DNA from: Ostrinia nubilalis
Taxonomy: Eukaryota > Arthropoda > Insecta > Lepidoptera > Crambidae
Assembly: GCF_963855985.1 (NCBI RefSeq)
Contig: NC_087092.1
Span: forward strand, 15,686,001 to 15,750,000
Length of the DNA: 64,000 nucleotides
Direction of reading: 5' to 3'
Positions within the stretch are counted from its first letter, which is position 1, and each line of letters starts with the position of its first letter. The translations under genes and the position numbers were made by a program. The notes under the pieces were generated by a model, which was not told the DNA's origin, did not search any database, and saw only the letters and a list, made by a program, of their open reading frames with translations. Positions 20,301-35,300 of this stretch are shown one piece after another.

Positions 20301-23300
20301 TTTCTGTCACAGACAAAATTGCCGCGGGCGGTAAAGCTAGTAGTAAATATCGGTAAAAAAGTATTAATATTTATACAACCTTATAACTATTGTTTGTTAG
20401 GGTATATTCAAATTATGTAAGGAGGCAAGATGCACCCAAAATAAAATTGTGGTCTCCATTGGAGAACTATAACAACATCATTTCAGCCACACAGGACGTC
20501 CACTACTGAACATACACCTTCTCCAATGATTTCCAGTGTCTTTTTGCAACCTTCATAAGGTCATCCATCACCATAATCAGCAAATGCAAACATAATACAT
20601 AATTACGCATTACGAAGATGTAATTTTCGATAGTCAACAAAACTTACCATGCACATAATTTCTTGCAGTAAATATAACTTTTTCCGTTGCTGAGTGAGAT
20701 CATTGGGTTCCCATCGTCTAATAGTGTGCAATTCGTTACCGTAACTGAAACAAACAAATGATTATAGAATCGAGAGAAAAAAAAAGGAAACAAAATAAGG
20801 GACTATTTGCACCTTCCGCTACCGTTATAGTTCCTGTATATCCAGGATCTTGTGTAAAACTTTTATTGTATTGAATGAAAGAAAGAAAGAAAAATGGTTT
20901 ATTTGGTTCAAACAAATGTTTTACACAATTTAAATTACATACATAATTTATTGAACCAAAATGGCTCCTACTCAGCTTGTATCATGTTCCATACAGAACA
21001 TGAATGCTGGTATTCTGTAGGAACCATCTTGAAAAGAGCGTCAACCAGGGACGCAATAGACGTATTGGTATAATAAATTCGATTAAAATTCGACTTCTAA
21101 TACATCTGATGGTAGATGTTGAGTCGAATGAATGAATGAATGAATTAAATATTTCCAATCCGTTACAGTGGTATGAGACAAAATTATGGACCACCGCATC
21201 GGTAAAATTATCGATTTATAAGAATTACACTACTTATTTTGACCAAATATTCACTACTGTCGACATAGAACACCATAATATATTCACCTCCGTGCGACAA
21301 CAGGCTCCTGAAGTTGAGCGGCTTGACGAGGCACGTGGCGCCGTTGAGGTCCCAGATGAGCAGGTCGGCGGCCGTCGTCACCGGGCCAGGGTGTCGCCCG
21401 ACAGAGTTACTTTGGCTGCTGGTGACATTGACTACGTCACTACACTCACCTCCGTGCGACAACAGGCTCCTGAAGTTGAGCGGCTTGACGAGGCAAGTGG
21501 CGCCGTTGAAGTCCCAGATGAGCACCGGGCCAGCGTGTCGCCCGAGAGAGTCAGCTTGCTGCTGGTGACATTGACTACGTCACTACTCACCTCCGTGCGA
21601 CAAGAGATTCCTGAAGTTGAGCGGCTTGACGAGGCAAGTGGCGTCATTGAGGTCCCAGATGAGCAGGTCGGCGGCCGTCGTCACCGCGGCCAGTGTGTCG
21701 CCCGAGAGGGTTAGTTTCGCTGCTGGTGACAATAGGGCTGTGGGAAGAAGTTGTGTGGTATTTATTTAGGTTGCAGTTTGAGCAGCGTTAGTGCCAGGGA
21801 CATTAGGGCTGTAAATGAGAGAATATTGATGGTCTTTATTTAGGTTGCAGTTTCAGTAGCGTTAGTTTAGTATTAAGAATACAACTGAGCAATCTGTACT
21901 ATAATATTATAAAGCTGAAGAGTTTGTTTGTTTGTTTACTTGAACGCGCTAATCTCGGGAACTACCGGTCCGATTTGAAAAATTCTTTCAGTGTTAGACA
22001 GCCCATTTATTGAGGAAGGCTATAGGCTATATACCATCACGATACGAGTAGCAGGTGCAGAGCAAAAATGAAAAATGTTGCGAAAACGGGTTTTCACGCG
22101 TACGAAGTCGCGGGAACAGCTAGTTCATTGATATGGCTAAGTAGAGTTTTTAAATCGACAGTTTCATTGACGGCTACCGATTTAGCGTAGACAGTGCATG
22201 ACAGTGGTTTCAAGAATAGGTGAGCGTTGTCTCGTGGTGAAGGTCTTATTCGAATTTAGTGTCACCTAATAAAATATGGTGAATTCGTGAACCACACTGA
22301 AATATGAACTAATATCTGTGTTTTAACAACAGTCAATAGAGAAATGATTACAAAATTAGTCTATTGAATAGTGTGTTACTTGCTACTATCTTTTTCACCC
22401 TTATCGGATGGGGGCATGGGCGTACCATCGGCAACAGTGTTAACTATCCATTGGCTGTCATGTCGTCTCGTTCTATCGCAAAGAATCACCATTTGATGAG
22501 AGCGAGAGCAAAAACGGAAATGGATAGTTAACAGTGTGGCCGTGTGTACCTACATGCATGGCCTAGTGGGGAACAAGTCAGGTTTTTTAGGTCAGACAGT
22601 TTGACTTAATTACTTCAAAGCGACTTCCAGGGGTAGGGGGGCAAATTCCTCCCCATGCCTCTCCTGGCTACGCCCACCATGGATGGGTGTATTCAATTAC
22701 CACTTGTAGCCTTACCAATGGGGCACAGCTTCAACTGCCTTATTGATTTTAATGGAAATTGTTTGTATTCTGGCCACTTCGATACAAGCACGTACGCATA
22801 GTGCAGATACTGCTATAGTCTGGTCGCAGAGCACGTAGAATTTTGTCCATTGACCCCAAGCTACCCATCCTTATCGCTCGCGCGTAATTATATTGCTGTC
22901 GCGACTGTGCGACGGGCGGCCGCAGTGAGTGTGCGAGCGCGACAGCAACATAATTACGTGCGAGCGATAAGGATGGGTAGCTTGGGGTCATTGGAAAAAA
23001 TTCTACGTGCTCAGTGACCGGGCTTTAGAATAAAACTGTACATTTGTCATCATTAAGAAAAAAACTATTATAGAGTGGGGGTGACTTACCAATGGGAGGT
23101 AGTGCGCGAATGGGTTTCGCGCGTCCCAGCCGCCAGGCGTGCAGCGCGCCGTCCGCGCACACCACGCACGCCCAGCGCGCGTCGCACGCGATGCACGACA
23201 CTGCCGAGCCTGAGGAAACACAGTTACGTACTGTATACACTGTGTACGGGCAAGCCATCGTACATTGCACTTACGCTTACGTTTGCGTCCCACTTTTTGG

Positions 23301-26300
23301 GCACGCGTTAGTTACTATTTTAAGTATTTTTCTTTATTATAACTCAGTACGTCAACAACCATTCCACGTAACACTACTACTCAAGAAAGATTTGCCACAA
23401 TAATTCTGTCAGTATTTAACTACAATATAAACTTTACACCTTGGAGATCTTTTCTTCTCGACGTGCTCTTCAACTCTACTTCAACTAACTTCAACTATAC
23501 TACAATAAACGTATGGCCCTACAGACCATACATTTAACGGTCCTTCGAGCCGGATTCAGTTCAAATGGGAATATTTGAAGTTTGGACATTATAACAATAA
23601 CGATTCTCGGCATCGATTTCGTAAAAAAAACTACCATAGACACATATTTATTTCATACAGATCAAAACAATTATTGAAAAGAAAAAATGAGTAAAAAATA
23701 GGACTTACCCAAATAAGTTTCCCACACTGGATCATTTGAGATGGAGTTGTTGGGGAGCAGCTGGAGTTTTGATAGCGGCCCGTAGTGTGTGTTGCACGCT
23801 TTGTTTATGACCTGAAATAAAAACACATAATTTGCAATACATATAACCTAAGCTAGTACTACTACAAGATCCTTGTTTTCAATGCAGCGGTAGAAAAACA
23901 ATCTTTTTACCGCCTGGAATACTCTGTAACAAGCATTTTTCAACCGTAGAAGCATCAATTCTCTAGATGATAGATGGATAGTGTTTTACAGTATCAAGGT
24001 CTCAGCGATATGAGCGTCAAGTCGGCCATTGCGTAAAAGGGAGGGAACGTCATCGCAGATCAGACAGATTTGAAGATGCGCTTGCACAACTCTTTATACA
24101 ACATTTGTTTCATCTGTATGGCAGTCTTAAATTCCCAGTGGCTCGTACAATAGGTCCCACAGTAACGAGCGCAGGCGCGGGTGTTGGTTGGTCGCGACAC
24201 GAGAGCAAAGCCGCAGCATTTGTAGTGAAATTCATAGGCTATGCGCTTACGCAACTGTTAAGACAACACCCTTCACTCGAGTAAAATCTTACCTTGGACA
24301 TTCAGTGGCGCCGGATCCTCGCATCAAAATATTTTTGTAAATAATCTTACTATGCGCTTGCGCAACTACTTAATCATTAAATTATCATGGCTTGTAGACA
24401 CATAGGGCCTTATTACAAAAAAGTTGAACCCAGAACGAAATTCCGTTGTCTTACTTACTTACGCCAGATTCTCGCAAAGGAACATTTTGTATATCATGGC
24501 GCTTAGGGAACTCCCTAGAAAACACATAAGACTTGCAGTCTCTTGATTTACTTCTCACCTGTAGTCTCAAGCTTCCAGCGGCTCGTACAATAGGTCCAGC
24601 TGTACCAAGCGCGGGCGCCGGTAATGCTAAGACAGGCGGCGGCGCGGGAGGGGAGGCGTCTCGTCGCGGGCGCAGCGCGGCGGCTTTTATAAACAAACTC
24701 CCAAGCTATGTGCTCATGTAGCTACTTAGATAGTCTGGCCTTTAAGTAGTTTTACTTGCGCCAGAACCTCGCGACGGAGCTTTTGTAAGGAACCTCGGGA
24801 ACTATGCGCTAGCGCAGCTGTTTAGGATGTACCATGTTTCCAGACTTGAGTTGGTTCTCACCTGTAGTCTCAAGCTCCCTGCGGCATGCACAATAGGTCC
24901 AACAGTACCAAGAGAGGCCGCGGGAAGCGCAAGACGGTTGGAGGCGCGAGATGGGAGGCATTGCGGCGCGTGCGCAACGCAACCAGGTTTCCAGACTTAA
25001 GTTAGTTCTCACCTGAAGTCTCAAGCTTCCAGCAGCTCGTACAATAGGTCCAGCTGTACCTAGCGCGGGCGCAGGTAATGTTAGCACAGGCGGTAGTGCG
25101 GACGAAGAGGCATCACAGCGCGGGCGCAGCTTCTTAGAAAGCACGTAGGTCTATAGATACTTGAGTATTAGTCTCACCTGTAATCTCAAGCTTCCAGCGG
25201 CTCGTACAATAGGTCCAGCTGTACCAAGCGCGGGCGCAGGTAATGTTAGCACAGGCGGTAGTGCGGACGAAGAGGCATCACAGCGCGGGCGCAGCGTCTT
25301 AGAAAGCACCTACGCCTGCAAATACTTGCATATTACAATTACCTGTAACCTCAGGCTTCCGGCAGCTCGTACAATAGGTCCAGCTGTACCAAGCGCGGGC
25401 GCAGGTAATGCTAAGACAGGCGGGGGTGCGGGCGGGGAGGCGTCTCGTCGCGGGCACAACGCGGCGGCATTAGTAAACAAACTCACAGACTGTGCTTGCG
25501 CCATTGTTACTTAAGTTAAGTCTTACCTTAGGCTTTGGAGCCCTCAGTGAATCCAGATTCTTGCAACAAAACATTTTTGTAAAGAATCTCGCGTGTTATG
25601 CGCTTGCGCAACTGCTCAGAAAGTACCTACGCCTGCAAATACTTGCATATTACAATTACCTGTAATCTCAAGCTTCTAGCGGCTCGTACAATAGGTCCGG
25701 CAGCCGGCTGTACCAAGCGCAGGCGCCGGTAATGCTAAGACAGGCGGGGGCGCGGGCGGGGAGGCGTCTCGTCGCGGGCGCAGCGCGGCGGCCCGAGGGC
25801 CTGGTAGACTCAAACTCCCAGCTCGTACAATAAGCCCAGCAGTACTAAATGCAAGCGCAGATAATACTAAGACGAGTGGAGGCGCGGGCGGAAAGGCATC
25901 ACAGCGCAAGCACAGCGACTTTTGGAAACAATCACCCTGGCTATGCAACTGCTTAGATAGTACATAGGCGTGCACACCCTTGGGTTAAGTCTCACCTGCA
26001 GTCTCAAGCTTCCAGCAGCTCGTACAATAGGTCCAGCTGTACCAAGCGCGGGCGCAGGTAATGCTAACACAGGCGGGGGTGCGGGCGGGGAGGCGTCTCG
26101 TTGCGGGAGCAGAACCGCAGCGTTTATAAACAAACTCCCAAGCTAATGCGGTCATGTAGCTACTTCGATAGTCTGGTCTTTGAGTAGTTTTACTTGCGCC
26201 AGATCCTCGCGACAGATCTTTTTTAAGGAATCTCGGGGACTATGCGCTAGCGCAGCTGTTTAGGATGTACCATGTTTCCAGACTTGAGTTGGTTCTTACC

Positions 26301-29300
26301 TGCAGTCTCAAGCTTCCAGCGGCTCGTACAATAGGTCCCGCAGTACCGAGCGCGGGCGCAGGTAATGCTAAGACAGGCGGGGGCGCGGGAGGGGAGGCGT
26401 CTCGTCGCGAGCGTAGCGCCCCAGCATTTATAGAGAAACTCACTGGCTATGCGCTTGCGCCATTGTTACTTAAGTAAAGTCTTACCTTAGGTTTTGGAGC
26501 CCTCAGTGGACCCAGATCCTCGCTACAAAACATTTTTGTAAAGAATCTCGCGTGTTATGCGCTTGCGCAACTGCTCAGAAAGCACCTACGCCTGCAAATA
26601 CTTGCGTATTAGTCTTATAGTTAGTTACCTGTAGTCTCAAGCTTCCAGCGGCTCGTACAATAGGTCCAGCTGTACCAAGCGCAGGCGCAGGTAATGCTAA
26701 AACAGGCGGCGGCGCGGGAGGGGAGGCGTCTCGTCGCGGGCGCAGCGCGGCGGCTCGCGGGCCTGGTAGTCCGCCCCCACCGCGTTTGCGTAGGCGTTGG
26801 TCTAGACCGCTGTAGAGAGAATAAATAAATAAATAATCTTTATTCACAAATATCATTTCCTGTGATGTAATAAACCACAGCTTCTGCACTAGGCTCGCAG
26901 GCCTGTGTCGCAGTAGTTGTGTTGAGTGAGCATTACAGATTACATTTACAGATTACAGCTCCGATTCCTTATCAGGTGACTATTATTGTGGTTTTTTAAA
27001 GATTATGAATCATAAATATTGTGTGTGTGTGTGTGTGTGTGAGTGTTAGTGTTGAGAAGGGTTAGGTTTTGTAAGGATTTCATAAAATAGTAAGACACAG
27101 GTCTTAACGAAACGTCAAGCCGTGAGTACATAATGTAACTCATTAATAAACGTCGCGTTAAGACCCATGTCTTACTATTTTAGTTGAAATGGAACGCGAA
27201 AGTTTAAAAGGATTTCATAAACTTAATATTTGCATGTAATGGTATGCTAGCTAGTCGTGGGATTCTGGCAGAGGATTATAGAATTATCTCCACCCTTTTC
27301 GGATGTCTTAAAAGGCGACTGAGGGAGAAACATGCGAACGTCTGGTCTTTCTAACTCGTAGAGATTTTAAACTTCCCTGTAAATTGTTGAATCGTGATCC
27401 TGGAGTGGAGAATAAGTGTCAAAGACCAACAGGATCAAACTATAAAATACAATACCAACGACTGGTTAAATGGGGAGAGAAGAGTACTGAGGTAGAGCGA
27501 GGGGTAAACAGGGGGGAGCGAGAGGTACTAAGGGGGGATTAGGGGGTACTAAGGCAAAGGGAGCGAGGGGTTACTGACAAGGAAGCGAGGGGTACTGCGA
27601 AGGGTGTAAGGGGTAAGGGTACTACGGGGACAGCTGGGGTACTGCGGGGACGGCTGGGGTACTGCGGGGACGGCTGGGGTACTGAGGGAACAGCTAGGGG
27701 TACTTCGGGGGTACTACTGAGGGGACAATTCGAGGTACTGAGAGGACAATTCGAGGTACTAAGGGGACAATTCGAGGTACTGAGGGGGCAATTCGAGGTA
27801 CTGAGGGGGCAATTCGAGGTACTAAGGGGACAAGTCGAGGTACTGAGGGGACAAGTCGAGTTACTGAGGGGATAATTCCGGGTACTGCGGGGACAGCTAG
27901 GGTACTGCGGGAACAGCTAGGGGTACTGTGGGGATAGCTCAGAGGTACTGAGGGGATAATTCGAGGTACTGAGGGGACAGCTCGAGGTACTGAGGGGACA
28001 ATTCGAGGTACTGAGGGGACAATTCGACGTACTGAGGGGGCAATTCGAGGTACTAAGGGGACAATTCGAAGTACTGAGAGGACAATTTGAGGTACTGAGG
28101 GGATTATTCGAGATACTGACGGGACAATTTGAGGTACTGAAGGGATTATTCGAGGTACAGAGGGGACAATTCGAGGTACTGCGGTACTGACGTGTCGGCG
28201 GGGCGCGAGGTGGCGTGGTTGCTGACGTTGGGATGCGTGACGATGTCTGTGCGCACCTCCACGCGGATGCGCGACTTGCTCTGCGAGGACGTGCTGAAGC
28301 AGTGCTAGGGGCACCGATGGAGGTGCTAGGGGCACTGATGGAGGTGCTAGGGGTTCTGATGAAAGTGCTAGGGGTACTGATGGAGGTGCTAGGGGCTCTG
28401 ATGAAAGTGCTAGGGGCACTGATGGAGGTGCTAGGGGCACTGATGGAGGTGCTAGGGGTTCTGATGAAAGTGCTAGGGGTACTGATGGAGGTGCTAGGGG
28501 TTCTGATGAAAGTGCTAGGGGTACTGATGGAGAAGCTAGGGGTACTGATGTAGAAGCTAGGGGTACTGACGTGTCGGCGGGGCGCGAGGTGGCGTGGTTG
28601 CTGACGTTGGGATGCGTGACGATGTCTGTGCGCACCTCCACGCGGATGCGCGACTTGCTCTGCGATGATGTGCTGAAGCAGTGCTAGGTACACCGATGGA
28701 GGTGCTAGGGGCACTGATGGAGGTGCTAGGGGTACCGATGGAGGTACTAGGGGCACCGATGGATGTGCTAGGGGCACTGATGGAGGTGCTAGGGGCACTG
28801 ATGGAGGTGCTAGGGGTACTGATGGAGGTGCTAGGGGTACTGATGTAAGTGCTAGGGGCACTGATGGAGGTACTAGGGGTACTGACGTGTCGGCGGGGCG
28901 CGAGGTGGCGTGGTTGCTGACGTTGGGATGCGTGACGATGTCTGTGCGCACCTCCACGCGGATGCGCGACTTGCAGGGGCACTGATGGAGGTGCTAGTGG
29001 CACTGATGGAGGTGCTAGCGGCACCGATGGAGGTACTAGGGGCACCGATGGAGGTGCTAGGGGTACTGATGGAGGTGCTAGGGGTACTGATGAAAGTGCT
29101 AGGGGTACTAATGTAAGTCCTAGGGGCACTGATGTAGAAGCTAGGGGTACTGACGTGTCGGCGGGGCGCGAGGTGGCGTGGTTGCTGACGTTGGGATGCG
29201 TGACGATGTCTGCGCGAACCTCCACGCGGATGCGCGACTTGCAGGGGCACTGATGGAGATGCTAGGGGCACTGAAGGAGGTGCTAGGGTACTGATGAAAG

Positions 29301-32300
29301 TGCTAGGGGCACTGATGGAGGTGCTAGGGGCACTGATGGAGGTGCTAGGGGTGCTGATGAAAGTGTTAGGGGCACTGATGGAGGTGCTAGGGGCACTGAT
29401 GGAGGTGCTAGGGGTACTGATGAAAGTGTTAGGGGCACTGATAGAGGTGCTAGGGGTACTGATGGAGAAGCTAGGGGCACTGATGGAGGTGCTAGGGACA
29501 CCGATGGAGGTGCTAGAGGCACTGATGGAGGTGCTAGGGGCACTGATGGAGGTGCTAGGGGCACTGATGGAGGTGCTAGGGGCACTGATGAAAGTGCTAG
29601 GGGTACTGATGTAAGTGCTAGGGGCACTGATGAAAGTGCTAGGGGTACTGATGTAAGAACTAGAGGTACTGACGTGTCGGCGGGGCGCGAGGTGGCGTGG
29701 TTGCTGACGTTGGGATGCGTGACGATGTCTGCGCGCACCTCCACGCGGATGCGCGACTTGCTCTGCGAGGATGTGCTGAAGCAGTGCTCGCCGCCGCCCG
29801 GTTGAGAGCCTAGGGACTCGCTGGAAAGAGATAAAACGTATTCAGTACATTAGGGTGGTCCTTATTTTTCGACTTTTGAATTATCCCCGGGGCACTTTCT
29901 CATTCGATTATATACCTCTAAATATGAAATTAGCTTTTTTGTTTTTTTTTTGTTAAGATTTAGAGGTCGCTACCAGCTGTCAAAATATTTACAAAAAGCT
30001 TTGAAGATCTTAAATCATGGTTTCATAAATGTTTTATTTAAGTGTTTATATCACATTTTACGTGCAAATGAACATCGCATAGATAGAATAGACAATCGCT
30101 TCTTGTCCCCTTCTCCCCTCAACCCCTCTTCTGTACCGACCATGGTACCGACGCGTCGAGATACTAACTAGTCAACTCTTATATCTTAAAAATAATTGAT
30201 TCAAATATGTACATTGTACATAATATCTTAGTTCATAGCAACAACAATAATTTTGTAATATTTTTATTTGGCTTTGGCTAAAAATAAATGAATCTAACAA
30301 ATACAGATTTTGTGTTTTTACTTAAAATTCAAACCTTTGAAAAATAATGAAAGACTTTCATATGGTATATATTCAAATTACGTGGTGCCCCGCAAAATAT
30401 AAGAAAAAAAATTTTTTTCGTAGGAATAAGGACCACCCTACAGTACATACTTATAGGATATCTGAGGTGGAATTGTGTAAAACAATCGTAATCATTTGAC
30501 AGTTTATAACGTACGATAAAGTCAGTTAAACAAAGCGTTTGACAGAATAATCGTACGTTATGAACTGTCAAATGATTACGATTGCTTTACACAATTCCAC
30601 CTCTGGTCGGGAGTACAAAGTCTGCCTTCGACCTTAAGACGTCTTAGGGCGTCTTCAAATTAAAAGCATGAGGAAGCGTTGCAATGGTGCCACTGTGGCG
30701 CACCTAGTAGTGCGTAACTACGTAACCACTACCGTTTGCGTTTGTCACGATATAGTGGCGCTGCAAAATTGTATGAAAGCTAGTAGAGTAGTGCAGCGCT
30801 TCCTCACAACCTACAAAGTATTTTTGCTAGAGACTATAGCTTGACTTGATGACATAGATCGACGAGGAGTGCGAAGTACGTTGATGAGTCACAGATTAGT
30901 GATTTCGCCGACTTTTCTGTACGTAATCAGCTGACCATGTAGTTTTTTTAGATGAAATTTACATTCACACATACACTTTATTTCTTAGGACCTCCGCGAA
31001 AACATGTAATTGTCTAAGGGCCTTGCCACACTGGCGGATTGCAAGCGGAGCGGCGGGCACGCCCAGTAAACGCTTGCGATCCGCCAGTGTGGCAAGGCCC
31101 TAACAGTCAATCGACAAGCCAAAGGTCGAACTTAACAGCCATCTAATAATTTAATAATTAACTTTTGAAAAAATAAAACCGACTTCAAATGCGTGAACAC
31201 AAAAAAAAACTAAAAATTAAAAATATTGCGTATAAAAAAGTTCATCCCCAATTTTCCACCCTTGGGGGTGAAATATTTTCTTCAAATTCGCATGAAACCA
31301 CCCTTTTGATAATACCTATTCAACAAAAAAATAATCATTCAAATTGATTTATAATCGGCGGAGATATTGCGTATAAAAAAGTTCATCCCCAATTTTCCAC
31401 CCTTGTTTTTTCTATTATTAAATTTAAATGGGACCACCCTTGAGGTATTACCTATACGCCGAAAAAAGATTTGTTCAAATCGGTTCATAATTGGCGGAGT
31501 TATCGCGTAACAAACATAGAAAAAAAAAACATACGGGTCGAATTGAGAACCTCCTCCTTTTTTGAAGTCGGTTGAAAACTAGCGCAATTTTTTCAAAAAA
31601 ATATACAACTACATATAATACAGTGCAATAAACTCACTTGGCATCAGCGTGCGTGAGCGGTATGAACACGGGCGTGATGCGGCGCTTGCCGTCCGACGTC
31701 CGCGTCTCGATCTGGCGGTCGATGGGCCGCAGCGTCGTGCTCGCCGAGCTCACGGGCGAAGGAGTCAGGATTGGCTTCGACTGAAACGTTACACAGTTGA
31801 TTGAACTCAATCTATACTTATAATAATATTATAAAGCTGAAGAGTTTGTTTGTTTGTTTGCTTGAACGCGCTAATCTCCGGAACTACCGGTCCGATTTGA
31901 AAAATTCTTTCAGTGTTAGATAGCCCATTTATCGAGGAAGGCTATAGGCTATACAACATCACGCGACGATCAATAGGAGCAGAGCAACAATGAAAAATTT
32001 TGCGAAAACGGGTTTTCTCGCGTACGAAGTCGCGGGCACAGCTAGTGTTAATATAAAAACTAATAAAAAATAGAAAAGAAAGGAAGAACGAAAAATCTTT
32101 ATTTGACATAAAACATACAAGTATTTTTCGCTACCAATCGATCAACATGGAAAGCATTGGGGGAGGCCTATGTTCAGCAGTGGACGTCCTGTGGCTGAAA
32201 TGATGATGATGATGATACAAGTATTTTAATTGTTAAATTGTTTTTAAAATAAGATGCTTCTGAATTTGGGAGCGCAATAAACATATCCCAAAAATAAATC

Positions 32301-35300
32301 GCTCACTAGTGAGCGTGTTTGATGTAAATTCACACTAGGCCCTCAGACTCACTTTCGGTTCAAACAGGTTTTTCTACATCCCATCATACGTCTTACAGCT
32401 TACATACAAAACTATAACTGTTTCGACGAAGCATAAAAGGACTAAAAAATGGCGTCACAGCAGGTCTATACCATAACGCTGTTTCGAATCTATCTGTCAC
32501 CGTCACTCGTGCTAGTATTTTGCTTTGCGTGTGAGGGATGGCAACATTCGAAATTTCGGAGTAACCTTACAGCATTCATTTTCATTCCCAAACTTACTTG
32601 AGACTTGTCGCTCTTAGGAGTGGACTCCTCGCGGGCTTCCCTCTTGGCCTCCTGTTTCTCCCGCGCCAGCAGGATCTCAGTACACTCCACCAGCAGGTTG
32701 GAAGATAAGTCCGCACCAGACTCGTTAGCTAGACACTTGACGTAGAAGGGCAAGCTATATCGACTGACGGACGGACTGACCGACGGATTAGCAAGCTGAA
32801 GTGGCAATGCACAGGGCACATAGTACGCAGAACTGACGGCCGATGGGGCAGCAAGGTTCTGGAATGGAGGCCGCGTACCGGAAAACGCAGCGTGAGACGT
32901 CCACCCACAAGGTGGACCGACAACATCATAAAGGTAGCAGGAAGGCGCTGGACGCAGGCCGCTACCAATCGATCAACAAGGAATCGTTGGGGGAGGCCTA
33001 TATTCAGCAGTGAACGTCCTATGCAGCTATGATTCATTGTCTCTTTCGTATCTTACCTGAGACTTGTCGCTCTTAGGAGTGGACTCCTCGCGGGCTTCCC
33101 TCTTGGCCTCCTGTTTCTCCCGCGCCAGCAGGATCTCAGTACACTCCACCAGCAGGTTGGAAGATAAGTCCGCACCAGACTCGTTAGCTAGACACTTGAC
33201 GTAGAAGGGCAAGCTATATCGACTGACGGACGGACTGACCGACGGATTAGCAAGCTGAAGTGGCAATGCACAGGGCACATAGTACGCAGAACTGACGGCC
33301 GATGGGGCAGCAAGGTTCTGGAATGGAGGCCGCGTACCGGAAAACGCAGCGTGGGACGTCCACCCACAAGGTGGACCGACAACATCATAAAGGTAGCAGG
33401 AAGGCGCTAGACGCAGGCCGCTACCAATCGATCACCATGAAATCATTGGGGGAGGCCTATGTTCAGCAGTGGACGTCCTATGGCTGAAATGATGATGATG
33501 ATTCATTGTCTCTCTCGTATCTTACCTGAGACTTGTCGCTCTTAGGCGTGGACTCCTCGCGGGCTTCCCTCTTGGCCTCCTGTTTCTCCCGCGCCAGCAG
33601 GATCTCAGTACACTCCACCAGCAGGTTGGAAGATAAGTCCGCACCGGACTCGTTGGCTAGGCACTTGCCTTAGAAGGGCAAGCTATATCGATGGACGGAC
33701 GGACGGACCGACGGATTAGCAAGCTGAAGTGGCAATGCACAGGGCACATAGTACGCAGAACTGACGGCCGATGGGGCAGCAAGGTTCTGGAATGGAGGCC
33801 GCGTACCGGAAAACGCAGCGTGGGACGTCCACCCACAAGGTGGACCGACAACATCATAAAGGTAGCAGGAAGGCGCTAAAGTCTGTTCGCCGAGAGTTGA
33901 TAAATATTATGAAATGTCTTGCAATAGCGACTGTCGCTTAATTATCGCATTCTGTATGGCGGGCGTCGTTTGTCACAACGCGCACTGAGTACCATGGTAC
34001 GAGCCACGCAGCTGTCGTCAAGCGCCCCAGCCGGCGGGCCGCAATGTGTGAAACGGAATAGATTTATTTTACATAAGACCGAAATGAATGGTATGACAGT
34101 GGGTAGGGCTTTGCCCAACATTGGGATACACTATAAGCCACTTGATAATAATGAAATACTTTTTATCCAACACATGGACGCCACGTGTTTGATCCGTATC
34201 CCCACGTATGCCCTAACTGGAATAATTCCCGTAAATTTAAAAGAGATAATAATGATTATCTACCAACTTTTTCATTATATCGACAAAAATAATTAGCGGG
34301 CCGCAATTTATAATGAGTTTAGAACCTCTGATATTTAATTTTTTTTATCAACTCTCGGCGAACAGACTTTAGACGCAGGCCGCTACCAATCGATCAACAA
34401 GGAATCGTTGGGGGAGGCCTATGTTCAGCAGTGAACGTCCTATGCAGCTATGAGTCATTGTCTCTCTCGTATCTTACCTGAGACTTGTCGCTCTTAGGCG
34501 TGGATTCCTCGCGGGCTTCCCTCTTGGCCTCCTGTTTCTCCCGCGCCAGCAGGATCTCAGTGCACTCCACCAGCAGGTTGGAAGATAAGTCCGCAGCGGA
34601 CTCGTTAGCTAGGCACTTGCCTTAGAAGGGCAAGCTACACTCAACATCAAATAAACCGCACCTTCCGCGACGCGAACTTTAAAGATTTTCTTCTGACACA
34701 ATCATGGTGTCCCAACAACATTCATGTTATTTGAAAGCCCAATAAATATCCTTAAAGAAAATCACATTTAATTTCTTAATAAATGATTAAAACATGAGAC
34801 CTCACTTTGGGCTCACCTCTGGGATCAATTAGACCAAATTTTATGGTTATAAAACCAAATAATGATCACACGTGTCCTCTTTAATAAATGCATAGCGATT
34901 AATCACAACTTAGCAGTTTTATAGCCATAAAAGTTGGCTCAAGCGTTACTACCTATTTTTTGAAGATGTGACTCTGGATCCTTCTAAAGACACATTTTTG
35001 GGGTAAAAACCTTTCTTTTAATGAAATGAAGTTTAGAACTAGGCTTTTAAATGGTGCCAATATTGGTGGGAAGAGGGGATCCATACGTCTGAAAGTGTTT
35101 GTCGCGGGAGGTGCGATTTATTTGATGTCGAGTGTATGTATATCGACGGACGGACGGACGGACCGACGGATTATCAAGCTGAAGTGGCAATGGGCAGGGC
35201 ACATAGTACGCAGAACTGATGGCCGATGGGGCAGCAAGGTTCTGGAATGGAGGCCGCGTACCGGAAAACGCAGCGTGGGACGTCCACCCACAAGGTAGAC

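Noticed and set aside
29670..29673. GTACCT as the exon 11 donor
   Set aside because: It leaves phase 0 while exon 12 needs two leftover bases; GTCAGT four bases earlier fits.
27694..29744. Long minus-strand frames (150-350 aa) of Ser-Val-Pro-Leu-Ala-Pro-Pro repeats
   Set aside because: They are produced by 21-bp tandem repeats, which keep every frame open; the only real coding piece is exon 11 and its copies.
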